A stretch of DNA of 64,000 bases from positions 62,001-126,000 of the forward strand of contig NZ_AOGZ02000008.1 in the NCBI RefSeq assembly GCF_000332515.2. Reading direction: 5' to 3'. The DNA comes from Leptospira wolbachii serovar Codice str. CDC. GTDB lineage: Bacteria; Spirochaetota; Leptospiria; Leptospirales; Leptospiraceae. Position numbers and translations under genes: made by a program. How positions within the stretch are numbered: the stretch's first letter is position 1; the number at the start of each line of letters is the position of its first letter. Shown piece after piece: positions 32,258 through 42,072 of the stretch. The notes beneath the pieces are model-generated. The model searched no databases. It was not told the origin of the DNA and saw only the letters and a list, made by a program, of their open reading frames with translations.

Positions 32258-33499
32258 TTAAACCCAGTCTTTCAGTTCTAACTCTTTCAACTTAGGAGAT
32301 AACCGGAAGGTGAAAAATACAATAAGTATCGTCATTGTTGCTCCAAAAACAACAGAACCCACGGGCCCTAGGATTTTTGCGGAAACTCCTGATTCAAAGG
32401 CACCAATTTCATTGGAGGAACCAATAAATACTTTATTGATCGCACTGACACGGCCACGCATCTCTTCGGGAGTCATGGTTTGCATAATGGTGGAGCGAAC
32501 CACAACAGAAACACTATCAAATACTCCCGAAAGAAATAAGGCAAACAAGGACAAAAGAAAGGACTCTGAAAGGCCAAACACGAGCATACAAACCCCAAAA
32601 CCAAACACGCAGAATAACAAAACTCTACCTGATTTTTCGAGTGGTGGTTTGTATGTGAGGTAATAGGCCATAAGAAGGGCTCCGAGTGAAGGTGCGGCAC
32701 GTAAATATCCAAGCCCTTCGGATCCAACAAATAGAATATCTTTTGCATAGACTGGAAGAAGAGCCACAGCTCCTCCAAAAAGAACCGCAAACATGTCCAG
32801 AGCCATGGCACCTAACATAATCTCATTTTTCAAAACAAACCTAAGGCCTTTGAGGAGGCTATCCTTCAGGGCTTCTTTTTCTTTTCGCTCTGGAAGACTA
32901 CGTTTGTTTATCCAAAAGAAAAGTAAAAAGGGAAGGCCAATACAAACGGAGTCAAGCCCATAAGCCATTTGCATTCCAAAACTTCCATACACAATTCCAC
33001 CGAGGGCCGGACCAATCACCGCACCCGCCTGAAAGGATGTTCCCATCCATGCAGCAGAATGAGGGTAGTGTTCTCTGGGAACCAGTTGTGTCACAAAACT
33101 AAAGATAGCAGGGGAGATGAAACCTCGAGCAATGCCTGAAACTAAAATGACTAAAAATATTGGATATGCTTTGTATGTAACAAGTAAAAAAGAAAGAGGG
33201 CCGGTAAATGCAAATAGCGTGAGGGAACAAGCGAGTAAAAAAAATAAACAAATAACAATGATATTTCGACGATCTCTAAGGTCTGCTAGGTGTCCTGCAT
33301 AGAGAGAAACCACAATAGAAGGTATTGCTTCAAAAAGACCAACGAGACCTAAGTCTAAGACACTTCCCGTGAGTTCATAAACTTGCCAACCAACAATGGT
33401 TGCTTGAATGTTGATCGCAAGGACCATAAAAAACCTTGCTACGATAAAAAAACGAAAGTCGCGGTGTTTGAAAATGGCCAAAGAAAGGTTTTTCTTCAT
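32258..33499 (-). CDS. MFS exporter, EntS-like
   Basis: A 413-residue major facilitator with about twelve membrane helices. The loop between helices 2 and 3 reads GHLADLRDRRNIIV, a form of the MFS motif A, and the overall type matches the MFS_3/EntS drug or siderophore exporter group. No siderophore biosynthesis genes are nearby, so the substrate is unknown. Its start has a typical 5' leader and is isolated from the OmpL47-type gene by about 60 bases. The small helical frame follows 43 bases downstream. Confidence 0.88.
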   Translation of the reverse strand: MKKNLSLAIFKHRDFRFFIVARFFMVLAINIQATIVGWQVYELTGSVLDLGLVGLFEAIPSIVVSLYAGHLADLRDRRNIIVICLFFLLACSLTLFAFTGPLSFLLVTYKAYPIFLVILVSGIARGFISPAIFSFVTQLVPREHYPHSAAWMGTSFQAGAVIGPALGGIVYGSFGMQMAYGLDSVCIGLPFLLFFWINKRSLPERKEKEALKDSLLKGLRFVLKNEIMLGAMALDMFAVLFGGAVALLPVYAKDILFVGSEGLGYLRAAPSLGALLMAYYLTYKPPLEKSGRVLLFCVFGFGVCMLVFGLSESFLLSLFALFLSGVFDSVSVVVRSTIMQTMTPEEMRGRVSAINKVFIGSSNEIGAFESGVSAKILGPVGSVVFGATMTILIVFFTFRLSPKLKELELKDWV

Positions 33500-33558
33500 C
33501 TCTTAGGCCAATATTTATTATAGAAAAATTGGGGCAATCGACAATCTAGTTTTATCTT

Positions 33559-34542
33559 TCAATTGGATTCGCTACCCAATTGAAAATTTAAAGTTTTGAC
33601 TGCTTCTTCATTCCCTACCTGGTCCACGGAGTAGTAAAAAAGTTGGAAGGAACCTTTACATACTGATTTTAAATCATAAACAGAGATTTCAGAAACATAA
33701 GGTTTAAACTCGGTCTGTGTTCCCGACTGACAAGTGTAAGCAACAAGAATATCTTTTGGGCCACTTAGACGATCCTTTGCACTCAGTTTGATTTTCGTTT
33801 CTGGAGAAATAAATTTGGTTTTCCCTTTCCCGAGGGAACTTGGCCCGATCCATTCTAGTTTTGTTTCAGGAGAAGTTGTATCCTTAATAAATTCCAGGGC
33901 TTGCATAGGTTCTTTGTTTCCGGCCTTGTCCAGTGCGAAGTATAAAAATTTATAATTCCCTTCTTCTTGGATAGGAACAGAAGTAAGTGATTTTGCAGAG
34001 TTCCAATGACCGCCATTGATCTGGTAATGAACTTCCGCAACGCCGGAAGCATCATCAGAAGGATTTAGAGTCAACTGATCTTTTGTTAGATACCGAATGG
34101 ACTCATTCTTCTCTTTAACAATGATAAAACTGTCCGTTGAAATTACTGAGGTGATTTTTTTTGGTTCCTCTTTGGGGACAAAAACTTTTTTAGCCACATA
34201 TTCTTTGGGAACAGAAAGTGGGGAACCTGGATCCACATTTGTCGAATAAACTTGTGTCCAAAAACCCTTTGCTCCGTATTCACCTAACCTACGAACACGG
34301 AAATACTCAAAATCATCTTTTGGGGTCACAACGATTCGATTTCCCTTAAACTGAATGGATTCAGGAGGTTTGGGAGCGATGGTGTCACCACTTTCATTTG
34401 GCTTTTCTTGCCAAAGTTCTAATTCAAAATTAGCATCTGGTTCTGCATCAATAAGAACTCTAAGTTCCCTTTTGGGTTTAGAAACTAGAGAACTAAAAAC
34501 TAGAAAAACGATTCCAATACTCAGTAAAAATTTTTGCTTCAT
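33559..34542 (-). CDS. OmpL47-type beta-barrel-domain envelope protein
   Basis: A 327-residue exported protein with an N-terminal signal peptide (FLLSIGIVFLVFSSLVS). Two Ig-like, bacterial adhesion-type repeats occur in the C-terminal half: SGVAEVHYQINGG ... ALDKAGNKE and SGPKDILVAYTCQSG ... SVDQVGNEE, the pattern of the OmpL47-type domain found in leptospiral outer surface proteins. The N-terminal 130 residues have a beta-rich region and KKVFVPKEEPKK linker. It is likely surface or periplasmic. It is seven bases downstream of the LysM/FecR gene, so the two probably form a transcript. Confidence 0.78.
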   Translation of the reverse strand: MKQKFLLSIGIVFLVFSSLVSKPKRELRVLIDAEPDANFELELWQEKPNESGDTIAPKPPESIQFKGNRIVVTPKDDFEYFRVRRLGEYGAKGFWTQVYSTNVDPGSPLSVPKEYVAKKVFVPKEEPKKITSVISTDSFIIVKEKNESIRYLTKDQLTLNPSDDASGVAEVHYQINGGHWNSAKSLTSVPIQEEGNYKFLYFALDKAGNKEPMQALEFIKDTTSPETKLEWIGPSSLGKGKTKFISPETKIKLSAKDRLSGPKDILVAYTCQSGTQTEFKPYVSEISVYDLKSVCKGSFQLFYYSVDQVGNEEAVKTLNFQLGSESN

Positions 34543-34549
34543 AATCCTA

Positions 34550-35338
34550 CTATTCTTCTCTTATGCGTGGTGCTTCTGGAATTTTATAAGGTTGTACGGG
34601 AGTTTTTCCTTTTTCTACAAAAGTTGCCATCCCTTGAGTGAGCTCCACAGTTTTCCCTTGGGCACCAACATCCACCACTCCTTCAAAACACGAAATGGTT
34701 GAGCTGAGTTTTTCATCTAATTCTACTCGGAATTCGGTTCCGCGAACTCCCGCTGTGGAAGAAGGACTTACAATGTTGAACTTGTGTTCGGTGGTAGGTG
34801 GATTGGATTTAGTCACTTTCGCATCCAAACTTCCTTTGAAGAGAGCAACCGTCACAGGTCCGCCTTTTTTATCTTCACCCTTGACTTCAAAGTGGCTATT
34901 GGTTAAGATTCGCACCATACCCACATTGTTGATATGGACATCGGTTTTGCCTTTTCCACTAGTTTTGATTTGGTCATTGGGATGGAGTTCTTGTCCCAAT
35001 TTCAGGGGAACCCAAGGTCCTTTGCCACCAGTTCCATTCCATTCTACTTGGCCCATCACAAACTCAGTGACACCAACGACTGCTTTGCGTAGGAAAACAG
35101 GAACGACTAAGGATAAACCCGGCTTGATTAAATCGGGATTGGGAATTTTGTTATGTTTAAGAAGTTCTGGCCAGCGTTTGGGATCAGAAAGATGTCTTTC
35201 CGAGATCAAAGAGAGTGTTTCACCCTTTTGGACTGTGATGGTAATAGGCTCTAATGTTTCGCCACCTTCCGCAAAGAGCGAAAACTGACTGAATACTATG
35301 ATAAGTACTAAGATTGACTGTGCGATGGACTTTCTCAT
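34550..35338 (-). CDS. LysM and FecR domain envelope protein
   Basis: A 262-residue exported protein. A signal peptide (about 1-24, ending SLFAEGG) precedes a LysM peptidoglycan-binding domain (residues 33-82, VQKGETLSLISERHLSDP) and a FecR-type domain (about 100-235, with QIKTSGKGKTDVHI and STAGVRGTEFRVELDE). In TonB systems FecR transmits a signal to an ECF sigma factor, but no sigma factor or TonB receptor is adjacent, and LysM-FecR fusions are more often structural or regulatory envelope proteins. It is the upstream gene of a pair with the OmpL47-type gene. Confidence 0.85.
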   Translation of the reverse strand: MRKSIAQSILVLIIVFSQFSLFAEGGETLEPITITVQKGETLSLISERHLSDPKRWPELLKHNKIPNPDLIKPGLSLVVPVFLRKAVVGVTEFVMGQVEWNGTGGKGPWVPLKLGQELHPNDQIKTSGKGKTDVHINNVGMVRILTNSHFEVKGEDKKGGPVTVALFKGSLDAKVTKSNPPTTEHKFNIVSPSSTAGVRGTEFRVELDEKLSSTISCFEGVVDVGAQGKTVELTQGMATFVEKGKTPVQPYKIPEAPRIREE

Positions 35339-35492
35339 ATATATACAGTCTCAAACTTATGTTTAAATTTCCAGCGATTTCGAAAATCTTGGGGATTTTT
35401 CTAAACATACATCCTTCCATTTTTTAGAATTCACTAAAGAATGAATGTGATTCTCCGAGGGTTCTCTAGTAAAAAACTCTACAATCGTTAGG

Positions 35493-36035
35493 TTATCTCA
35501 GAGATTGTAAAAAATAAATCCCGAGAGCTGCTGCCATTTGCGGGTGGTGAATCGTACCATCGAGTAACAGACGTTTCACTTCCTCTGGTTTCTTTAATAC
35601 AATTTCGATATCTTCCCCTTCATCAAATTCAACATCGTGAACTAACTCAACGTCCTGTGCTACATAGGAATAGGACCAATTGGTAAACATGGCTGGGTTA
35701 CCTGAAAATTTAGCGAGGAGTTTATAGTTAGAAGTATCCGTAGCATATCCTGTTTCTTCACGGAGTTCTCGGATGGCAGATTCCAGTTCGGATCCAGGTC
35801 CATCATCCACAATCCCTCCTGGAATTTCCAAACTGTCCTCTCCAATCCCATGTCGGTATTGTTTGATGAGGAGAATCTCACCTGCCTTTGTCACTGGCAC
35901 CACATTCACCCAATTTTTGGATTTTAGAACATAGTATGTTTTTTCCTCCACAGAACGAGGAAGTTTGATATCAAAACTAGCAAGGGTATAAATCGGAGTA
36001 GGGTAGAGATCTTTCCAGTTCTTTCGTTCTTTCAC
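35493..36035 (-). CDS. Nudix hydrolase, ADP-ribose pyrophosphatase-like
   Basis: A 180-residue cytosolic hydrolase. The Nudix box core RELREETGY is intact and preceded by GGIVDDGPGSELESAI, where the first conserved glutamate of the GX5E spacing is replaced by glycine or shifted by one. The N-terminal half resembles ADP-ribose pyrophosphatase (VVPVTKAGEILLIKQYRHGIG). Likely acts on nucleoside diphosphate sugars or ADP-ribose; substrate is inferred. Its start is divergent from the GST gene, about 120 bases away. Confidence 0.85.
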   Translation of the reverse strand: MKERKNWKDLYPTPIYTLASFDIKLPRSVEEKTYYVLKSKNWVNVVPVTKAGEILLIKQYRHGIGEDSLEIPGGIVDDGPGSELESAIRELREETGYATDTSNYKLLAKFSGNPAMFTNWSYSYVAQDVELVHDVEFDEGEDIEIVLKKPEEVKRLLLDGTIHHPQMAAALGIYFLQSLR

Positions 36036-36157
36036 TTTCTGTTTCCTTCAATCAAAGGAATTTCTGATTCCAGGAATTGTATAGAGATTTTCCTCTTTTT
36101 TAAAATTATAAAAAACTTACTCTTGAAGGATGGAAGCACAATGAAAATTATCTACTT

Positions 36158-36757
36158 ATGAAATTATATGGTAGCATTACCTCTCCCTTTGTAAGAAGAA
36201 TTCGTTTTCTCTGCTTGGAATTGGGGATTCCCTTTACGATGGTGGATACAATGACCGAGGCAGGTCAAAAGGAACTTCGGGACAAAAACCCACTTTGGAA
36301 AGTTCCTTACGCTGAGATTGACGATGTGAAAATTTGGGATAGCCATACCATCATCGACTATCTTTTTGAAACCAAAGGATCCGGGAACTTTAGACCCAAA
36401 GCAGGGCCCCACCATTACCGTGAAGCAAATTTACAAACAGCAATTGATCAGGCTCTCGACAATGCCATTCTTATCTTTTACTTAAACAAAGAGGGGATTA
36501 AACCTGATGCGGCTCCTTATTTAACCAAAAATGCACTGAGAATCAGCTCCATTTTGGATTATATCAAACGCGAGTTAAATGGTCATTTTTTCTTTACCGA
36601 TGGGAAAGTGGGCCTCTCTGAAATTGCCTTATATACCACTCTTGATTGGATCCGGTTTCGATCCGTTTTGCCAGTGGAAGAGGACCCAGTTTTTGCAGGG
36701 TTTTTGAACTTCCATGGCCAGAACAAATCCTGGAAGGAAACGGCTCCTAAGCAATAA
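36158..36757 (+). CDS. Glutathione S-transferase family protein
   Basis: A 199-residue cytosolic protein. Residues 1-78 form a thioredoxin-fold GST N-terminal domain (MKLYGSITSPFVRRIRFLCLELGI), with the cis-proline region VPYAEI and the glutathione-binding-type DSHTIIDYLFE. The helical C-terminal domain follows. Serine 9 or 12 in place of the catalytic residue suggests a beta-like or Ure2-type member. Substrate is not predictable. A divergent Nudix gene lies upstream, and the helicase begins 44 bases downstream. Confidence 0.85.
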   Translation: MKLYGSITSPFVRRIRFLCLELGIPFTMVDTMTEAGQKELRDKNPLWKVPYAEIDDVKIWDSHTIIDYLFETKGSGNFRPKAGPHHYREANLQTAIDQALDNAILIFYLNKEGIKPDAAPYLTKNALRISSILDYIKRELNGHFFFTDGKVGLSEIALYTTLDWIRFRSVLPVEEDPVFAGFLNFHGQNKSWKETAPKQ

Positions 36758-36801
36758 AGAACAGCCGTTTTTCACTCGACCGGATCGGATTTCTTTGGAT
36801 T

Positions 36802-38730
36802 ATGTCCCTTACCGGTCTCCTTATGAAATTAAATGCGGCGCAAATGGAAGCAGTTTCCACCATCCAAGGCCCCCTTCTTGTCTTCGCTGGTGCGGGGTCG
36901 GGAAAAACACGGGTCATCACTAACCGCATTGCGCACATGATCGAGGGAGTGAAAATTCCTGCGAGTAAAATTGTAGCCCTTTCCTTTACCAACAAAAGTG
37001 CCAAAGAAATGGCCGAAAGGCTTCGCAAAATGGTTCCCCGGGAAAAACTCAAAGGAATCACTCTTTCCACCTTTCATTCGTTAGGTTTAAAAATACTTAA
37101 AGAACATATTACCAAACTTGGTTATAACGAAACCTTTTTACTTTTTAATGGAACTGACCAGGAAGCCTTTGTTTCCGACCTTTTAAAAGCCAAACGACTG
37201 GACCCAAAAAAAGTTCCTCCTAAAGAAATCCTAAGAAGAATTTCTTATGCAAAAAACACACAAGTCCATCCGGCAGACAATGGCCAAACAGGGGAGTTTG
37301 ATTTAGTCGCAGCCGAAGTTTTTTCTATGTATGAAGATGGTCTCAAGGAAAAAAATGCAATCGACTTTGATGATTTGATTTTGCTTCCCAAGCGCCTTCT
37401 CGCAGAGTTTCCTGAAATTGCTGCCTATTACCAAAGAAAACATGAATACTTTCTTGTGGATGAATTCCAAGATACAAACCAACTCCAATACGAGTTTTTA
37501 TCCTTATTCCGAGGGCCAAGTGACAATCTTTGTGTCGTAGGGGATGATGACCAAAGTATTTATGCCTTTCGTGGTTCGAATGTACAGCTCATTTTAAATT
37601 TTGAAAGAGAATTCGCTCATGCCAAAGTGGTGCGACTTTTGGAAAATTACCGTTCCACTTCACTCATCATCCAAGCTGCAAACTCTCTCATCCAACACAA
37701 CAAAGGCCGAAAGGAAAAAACTCTTTATAGCCGTATTCCTTCCGCCGAACGAGTGGAATACTATGAAACCGCAGATGAAAGAGAAGAAGCCATTTTTGTA
37801 GCGGGAAGAATCCAAACCTTACTCATTAAAAATGAATTTAAAGGAAAAGAAATTGCCATCTTATTTCGGACCAACTTCCAATCCCGTCCATTTGAAGAAG
37901 AACTTCGCAACCGCAGTATTCCTTACAAAGTAGTAGGTGGTTATAACTTTTTTGACCGTAAGGAAATCAGGGATTGTATCTCGTACTTACGTTATGTGGC
38001 AAATCCTAAGGATGATTATTCTCTTCTTCGAATCATCAATTATCCCAAACGAGGGATTGGCCCTGGTACCATGCAAAAACTCCAAGAGGAAGCCTTTACC
38101 CATAAACTGTCTTTATACGAAATCTTTCATAAAATGATCGAGAGTCCCGACTATTTGCCCGAAGTTAAAGCTAAGGTCAGACAAGAAATCTACCAATTTG
38201 TGGAACTTGTGGATGCCTTTAAAAAGAAGTTTGCTATGTCGCCCAAGATGGCACCAGTGCTTCGGGAAATGATCACCCAAATCGGATTCGAGAGAGAAAT
38301 CTCCATGGAAGAAACCGAGGAGAAAGTGGTCAAAGCTCGGATCTACAATTTGAGTGAACTTGTGAATATGTTGTCCTTTTTTGAAGAAGAAGAGGGCCGA
38401 GAGGGCAAAGCCACCGTATTTGACTTTTTGCAAAGGTTGGTCCTTCTCATGGAAGACGAACCCAAAGAAGATGAGGAAGACCGACGGGTCCAGCTCCTCA
38501 CCATGCACCAGTCCAAGGGACTGGAATACGATTTAGTTTTTTTAGTGGGCTTAGAAGAGGGAATTTTACCGAACTCACGTGTTATAGAAGAAGAAGGGGA
38601 AGTGGTCGATGAAGAAAGACGCCTTCTCTACGTGGGTATGACTCGCCCAAGACGAAAATTGTACTTGACTTCGGCTCGTACAAGACGCAAATTTGGGGAG
38701 CAAATCGAGAGTGCCCCTCTCGGTTTTTAA
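36802..38730 (+). CDS. Superfamily 1 DNA helicase, PcrA/UvrD/Rep type
   Basis: A 642-residue 3'-5' helicase. Motifs in order: Q/N-terminal LNAAQMEAVSTIQGPLLVFAG, Walker A GAGSGKTRV, Ia LSFTNKSAKEMAERL, Walker B VDEFQDTN, III VVGDDDQSIYAFRG, IV LLENYRST, V TMHQSKGLEYDLVFLVG and VI LLYVGMTRPRRKLYLT. The C-terminus is shorter than in PcrA (usually about 720 residues) and stops soon after motif VI, more like Rep. The in-frame ATG at 36823 is an equally likely start. It is probably independent of its neighbours. Confidence 0.92.
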   Translation: MSLTGLLMKLNAAQMEAVSTIQGPLLVFAGAGSGKTRVITNRIAHMIEGVKIPASKIVALSFTNKSAKEMAERLRKMVPREKLKGITLSTFHSLGLKILKEHITKLGYNETFLLFNGTDQEAFVSDLLKAKRLDPKKVPPKEILRRISYAKNTQVHPADNGQTGEFDLVAAEVFSMYEDGLKEKNAIDFDDLILLPKRLLAEFPEIAAYYQRKHEYFLVDEFQDTNQLQYEFLSLFRGPSDNLCVVGDDDQSIYAFRGSNVQLILNFEREFAHAKVVRLLENYRSTSLIIQAANSLIQHNKGRKEKTLYSRIPSAERVEYYETADEREEAIFVAGRIQTLLIKNEFKGKEIAILFRTNFQSRPFEEELRNRSIPYKVVGGYNFFDRKEIRDCISYLRYVANPKDDYSLLRIINYPKRGIGPGTMQKLQEEAFTHKLSLYEIFHKMIESPDYLPEVKAKVRQEIYQFVELVDAFKKKFAMSPKMAPVLREMITQIGFEREISMEETEEKVVKARIYNLSELVNMLSFFEEEEGREGKATVFDFLQRLVLLMEDEPKEDEEDRRVQLLTMHQSKGLEYDLVFLVGLEEGILPNSRVIEEEGEVVDEERRLLYVGMTRPRRKLYLTSARTRRKFGEQIESAPLGF

Positions 38731-38836
38731 ATGAGCTGTCTCAGGACGCTGTTCTTTTTTTCCCTATGGAAACGAAGGATAGAGACACAGAAACTAAGAA
38801 TTTCTTAGAGGAATTAGACAAACTAAAGGTAGGCTA

Positions 38837-39529
38837 ATGAAATCGATTCTCCCACTAACCCTCATTTTGGCGTTGGTAGTGGCATTTGAAAATTGCGCAT
38901 CAAATCAAGGAACCCTGAATACAGGAGTTTCTAAAGTAAACACCGGGTCTCATTTGGCCCAAATCGAATCCATCGATGCTGATCTCAAATCCTCTTCTCT
39001 CTCTGACGAATCCCGAGACAAACTAGTGATCCGAAAAGGAAAACTTTTATTAGATCTTGGAAAATATGATGAATCTATCTCTGCCCTCAATCAAGTGAAC
39101 CAGGCTAAGTCCAACCCGGTCCAGCTTTCTGAGTGGAACCTCACTATGGGAAAAGCCTATGTGGGAAAAAACGAATATTCTAAAGCCATCCAGTTTTTGA
39201 ACCAATCCGAAAGATTAGACAAAAACACAAACCTTATGGAACGGAAAAAACTAGTGGTTCAATCCCTGGTAGCGGAACGGGAATACTATCCGGCTCTTGC
39301 GACTCTTACAAAGACTTATACCAAGGGGAACCAAAAGAAAGACGAATTCTATTTTGAAACTGCTGCGAAGACCTATTTGAAAATGGGCTTTGAATATAAG
39401 AATACAGGATTTTACCAAAAAGGTTTGCAAGTTGCCAATTTAGGATTGGAAGAATTTCCCAACAACGAAACTCTGAAGTCCATTCAGAAAGAGTGTTTGG
39501 AAGTGTTGCAGCCGGAGGGCAAACTCTAA
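38837..39529 (+). CDS. TPR-repeat lipoprotein
   Basis: A 230-residue exported protein. The signal ends in AFENC, a weak spirochaetal lipobox with C20 as the likely acylation site. After a low-complexity linker, residues 50-225 show tetratricopeptide-like helix pairs (LLDLGKYDESISALNQV, GKNEYSKAIQFLNQSE). It probably assists an envelope complex. A TAATG junction joins it to a tiny upstream frame that is not called. The ribosome-binding site AAAGGTAGG is good. The AsmA-like gene follows six bases later, so they may be a unit. Confidence 0.78.
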   Translation: MKSILPLTLILALVVAFENCASNQGTLNTGVSKVNTGSHLAQIESIDADLKSSSLSDESRDKLVIRKGKLLLDLGKYDESISALNQVNQAKSNPVQLSEWNLTMGKAYVGKNEYSKAIQFLNQSERLDKNTNLMERKKLVVQSLVAEREYYPALATLTKTYTKGNQKKDEFYFETAAKTYLKMGFEYKNTGFYQKGLQVANLGLEEFPNNETLKSIQKECLEVLQPEGKL

Positions 39530-39535
39530 GTTCTT

Positions 39536-41719
39536 TTGGAACGGATCCTTTCTTTTCAACGCCTATATGTTTATAGGCAATCCCTTTCCCAACTACTAAA
39601 TAGAATCCGAGAAAACAAACGGGTTCTATTTTCATTTCTGGCCCTCGGTTTCATTTTTTTCGCTTTTATTCTCTGTTATTATGGCCTTGAATTCTACCTC
39701 CGTAACTATCGCATTCCTTTGGTTCAACTTAGAAAAGTGGTCTCCTATACGATCAATAAGGAACTTGGAAAGGCGGTCGACATCGGTGTCCTTGACTTTT
39801 CTCTTAGAGAAGGCCTCATTATTGAGGACTTAGTAGTTTCCAATGAAGAAGACTTCTCCTTTAACGACCACATGTTGAAGGTAAAAAAAGTTACCTTTCG
39901 GTTATCAAGTTACTTCAAAGATTCACCCACAGTCGAACAAATAGATTTTTATAGTCCGCATTTGGTTTTGAACGAAAATGCGAGTTTACGAAATCAACTC
40001 ATCGAATATGCGCAAAAGAGTAAATTAAAAGACATTCGATTTCATGATGCAAGGCTTACCGTCAAACAAAACGATTCTACATTAGTGGATTGGAAAGAGG
40101 GTTGGGATATTGTATTGAAACGAAAGAGTAAAAAATTATATCTTTCGTATAACAACGGTTGGTTTTGGATTCCTAACACAACTCGAATTAAAGGAGAGGG
40201 TGAATTTTCCGAAACGAATTTGGATGAGTTTCAATTTGAGTTTAAATGGAAAAATTATCCATCGGAAGAAGCCATCATCCTTACCAATTATCTATTTGGC
40301 TCCAACGTACATTCGGCAGTCCTTTCGGGAGAAGGGAAGATTTTTCGGGATCCCCTATCTGGATTTACAGCAAGTGGTGATGTAGAGTTTGAAAATTCAC
40401 TCATACCAGTTCCATTTTTTGAAAACTATATCTTGGATGGATTTAGGTTTCGGGAAGTTTTTCTTTTCACTCCCAATAAAGAAGAAAGGGAATTTTTGGG
40501 AACGGACTTTCGAATCAAAACTTCTGTCAAAACGGAAACCATCAAAGAGCCACTTCTAGAAAGACATTTAGAATTCCAAATTGAATCACTTGAAAACATT
40601 GCAGAAAGGATATCTGATCTTTCTGGCAATTTTAATCTTCCTTTGTCCGGAGTTCTAAAAGGGAATATAGAGTTAACCGAGTCTGGTGATAAAAATAAAT
40701 GGTTCCAACTCCGGGGTGAACTTAGCGGTTCGGAAATCCAGTGGGATTCCCGACTGTTACAATTGGAAAAAGGAAACCTTTCGTTGAAACTATTGGAAGG
40801 CAATGAATGGGATTTGAATTTTGATTCTCTGCTTTTTGGAAAACCTTCTCATCTATCTGGAGCAGGTTTGAGTGTTTGGGGTCGTTCGAAAAAAACGGAT
40901 GGTTCTTATTATTATCCGATGGTTTCCAAAACAAAACTTAATTTCCAAACACCAGACTTAAATGGAAGCGATTGGAAACCTTTGTATGAGGATTGGAAAA
41001 GGGAGACCTTGGAAGAAATTCGGGAACGCCAAGAGAAATTAATTCCGGAAGAATACTTTTATCAAACTAAGATTTATAAATACTTCTTAGAATCGATGAA
41101 CCTAGATCTCGGATTTCAAATTGCCAATTATTATCCTTTTGGTGGATCCAAATCGCTTGGCGAATCGAAAGGAAATTTTTTAGTCAAAGACGGAAGGATG
41201 AGTTTTAATTTGAATTTGGGTAATTCCAATTCAAAGATTTCAATGATTTCTTACTTCGCAAGTAAGACACCTAACTTTGGATTTAGTTTGGTTTTAAATG
41301 AATATCCCTGGTCCGATCCGTGGATGAATTTTTGTGGAGCCGAACTAAAACCCACGCATGTCAGTTTGGATTATAGTTTCAATAGTATGGGAAGTGATTA
41401 TTATACCCTTCATAAAGATGCCCGAACTTCCTATTTTCTGAAACTTTTTGGAGTGAGTTTAAAGGAAGCAGATTTGGTTTCTAAATTGGAAATGGATTTA
41501 AGCCCACTGAAAAAACCTTTCCAGATGGAATTTGATTTGAGTCGTTATTCCGATATGGATTATATTTCTAATTTAGTGGTTACAAGCGAATCCTTAGACT
41601 TAAAAGGTTATGGAAATAACAAAAATGGAAACTATGCTTTTACCACGTATGGGCTCGTTGGAGAATCTAGAGGAAGTTTTAGTTTTACAGAAGAGGAAAA
41701 TAAATGCGTCATCAAATAG
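39536..41719 (+). CDS. AsmA-like envelope protein
   Basis: A 727-residue protein with a TTG start, one membrane helix near residues 30-52 (FSFLALGFIFFAFILCYYGLEFYL) and a long beta-rich domain. The start of that domain (VSYTINKELGKAVDIGVLDFSLREGLIIEDLVVSN) looks like the AsmA/TamB-type N-terminal chorein-like repeat, and a DUF748-type pattern is also possible. Such proteins help move phospholipid or barrel proteins across the periplasm; that role is inferred. It overlaps the next gene by 16 bases. Confidence 0.72.
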   Translation: MERILSFQRLYVYRQSLSQLLNRIRENKRVLFSFLALGFIFFAFILCYYGLEFYLRNYRIPLVQLRKVVSYTINKELGKAVDIGVLDFSLREGLIIEDLVVSNEEDFSFNDHMLKVKKVTFRLSSYFKDSPTVEQIDFYSPHLVLNENASLRNQLIEYAQKSKLKDIRFHDARLTVKQNDSTLVDWKEGWDIVLKRKSKKLYLSYNNGWFWIPNTTRIKGEGEFSETNLDEFQFEFKWKNYPSEEAIILTNYLFGSNVHSAVLSGEGKIFRDPLSGFTASGDVEFENSLIPVPFFENYILDGFRFREVFLFTPNKEEREFLGTDFRIKTSVKTETIKEPLLERHLEFQIESLENIAERISDLSGNFNLPLSGVLKGNIELTESGDKNKWFQLRGELSGSEIQWDSRLLQLEKGNLSLKLLEGNEWDLNFDSLLFGKPSHLSGAGLSVWGRSKKTDGSYYYPMVSKTKLNFQTPDLNGSDWKPLYEDWKRETLEEIRERQEKLIPEEYFYQTKIYKYFLESMNLDLGFQIANYYPFGGSKSLGESKGNFLVKDGRMSFNLNLGNSNSKISMISYFASKTPNFGFSLVLNEYPWSDPWMNFCGAELKPTHVSLDYSFNSMGSDYYTLHKDARTSYFLKLFGVSLKEADLVSKLEMDLSPLKKPFQMEFDLSRYSDMDYISNLVVTSESLDLKGYGNNKNGNYAFTTYGLVGESRGSFSFTEEENKCVIK

Positions 41720-42072
41720 TGTCTGTTAGTTTTCTTTTTTTCCTTCTTTTCTTTTTCGTTTGCAAAGAAACCAAAAATCCTGCAGACATAGCACCCGAAG
41801 TATCCAAGTTGCCGGCGTTTGGTGGGGAATGGATTTTGGAATGGGAGAATAAAACGCACTCAATCAATATTCAACCGAATGAAAATAAAGTGCTTTGGAA
41901 TGGGGCAGGAGACCTCAGTTTGGAATTGGACTCTGTAGGCATTCGCCTTCGGCCCAGTGATGAAGAAACCATTAAAGGTTATTTTTTATACTCAGACCTG
42001 AAACCCAAGTCCTGGATTGGAACTTGGGAGAATCGTGTGGTTCGTTTAATTCGAAAGGGTTCGAAGGAGTGA
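41704..42072 (+). CDS. Small putative lipoprotein, unknown function
   Basis: A 122-residue exported protein with a very hydrophobic N-terminus (IVSVSFLFFLLFFFVC) and a possible lipobox ending at C20. The mature part is a short beta-rich domain (LDSVGIRLRPSDEETIKGYFLY). No family recognised. Its start overlaps the AsmA-like gene by 16 bases, and its 3' end overlaps the convergent lpxB gene by 27 bases. The overlap on both sides is unusual but the codons look coding. Confidence 0.65.
   Translation: MRHQIVSVSFLFFLLFFFVCKETKNPADIAPEVSKLPAFGGEWILEWENKTHSINIQPNENKVLWNGAGDLSLELDSVGIRLRPSDEETIKGYFLYSDLKPKSWIGTWENRVVRLIRKGSKE

Noticed and set aside
34638..35288. 216-codon + strand open frame
   Set aside because: Antisense to the LysM/FecR gene, which has a signal peptide and recognisable domains.
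38766..38837. 23-codon frame ending in TAATG with the TPR lipoprotein start
   Set aside because: Too short, no ribosome-binding site, no recognisable sequence; left uncalled.
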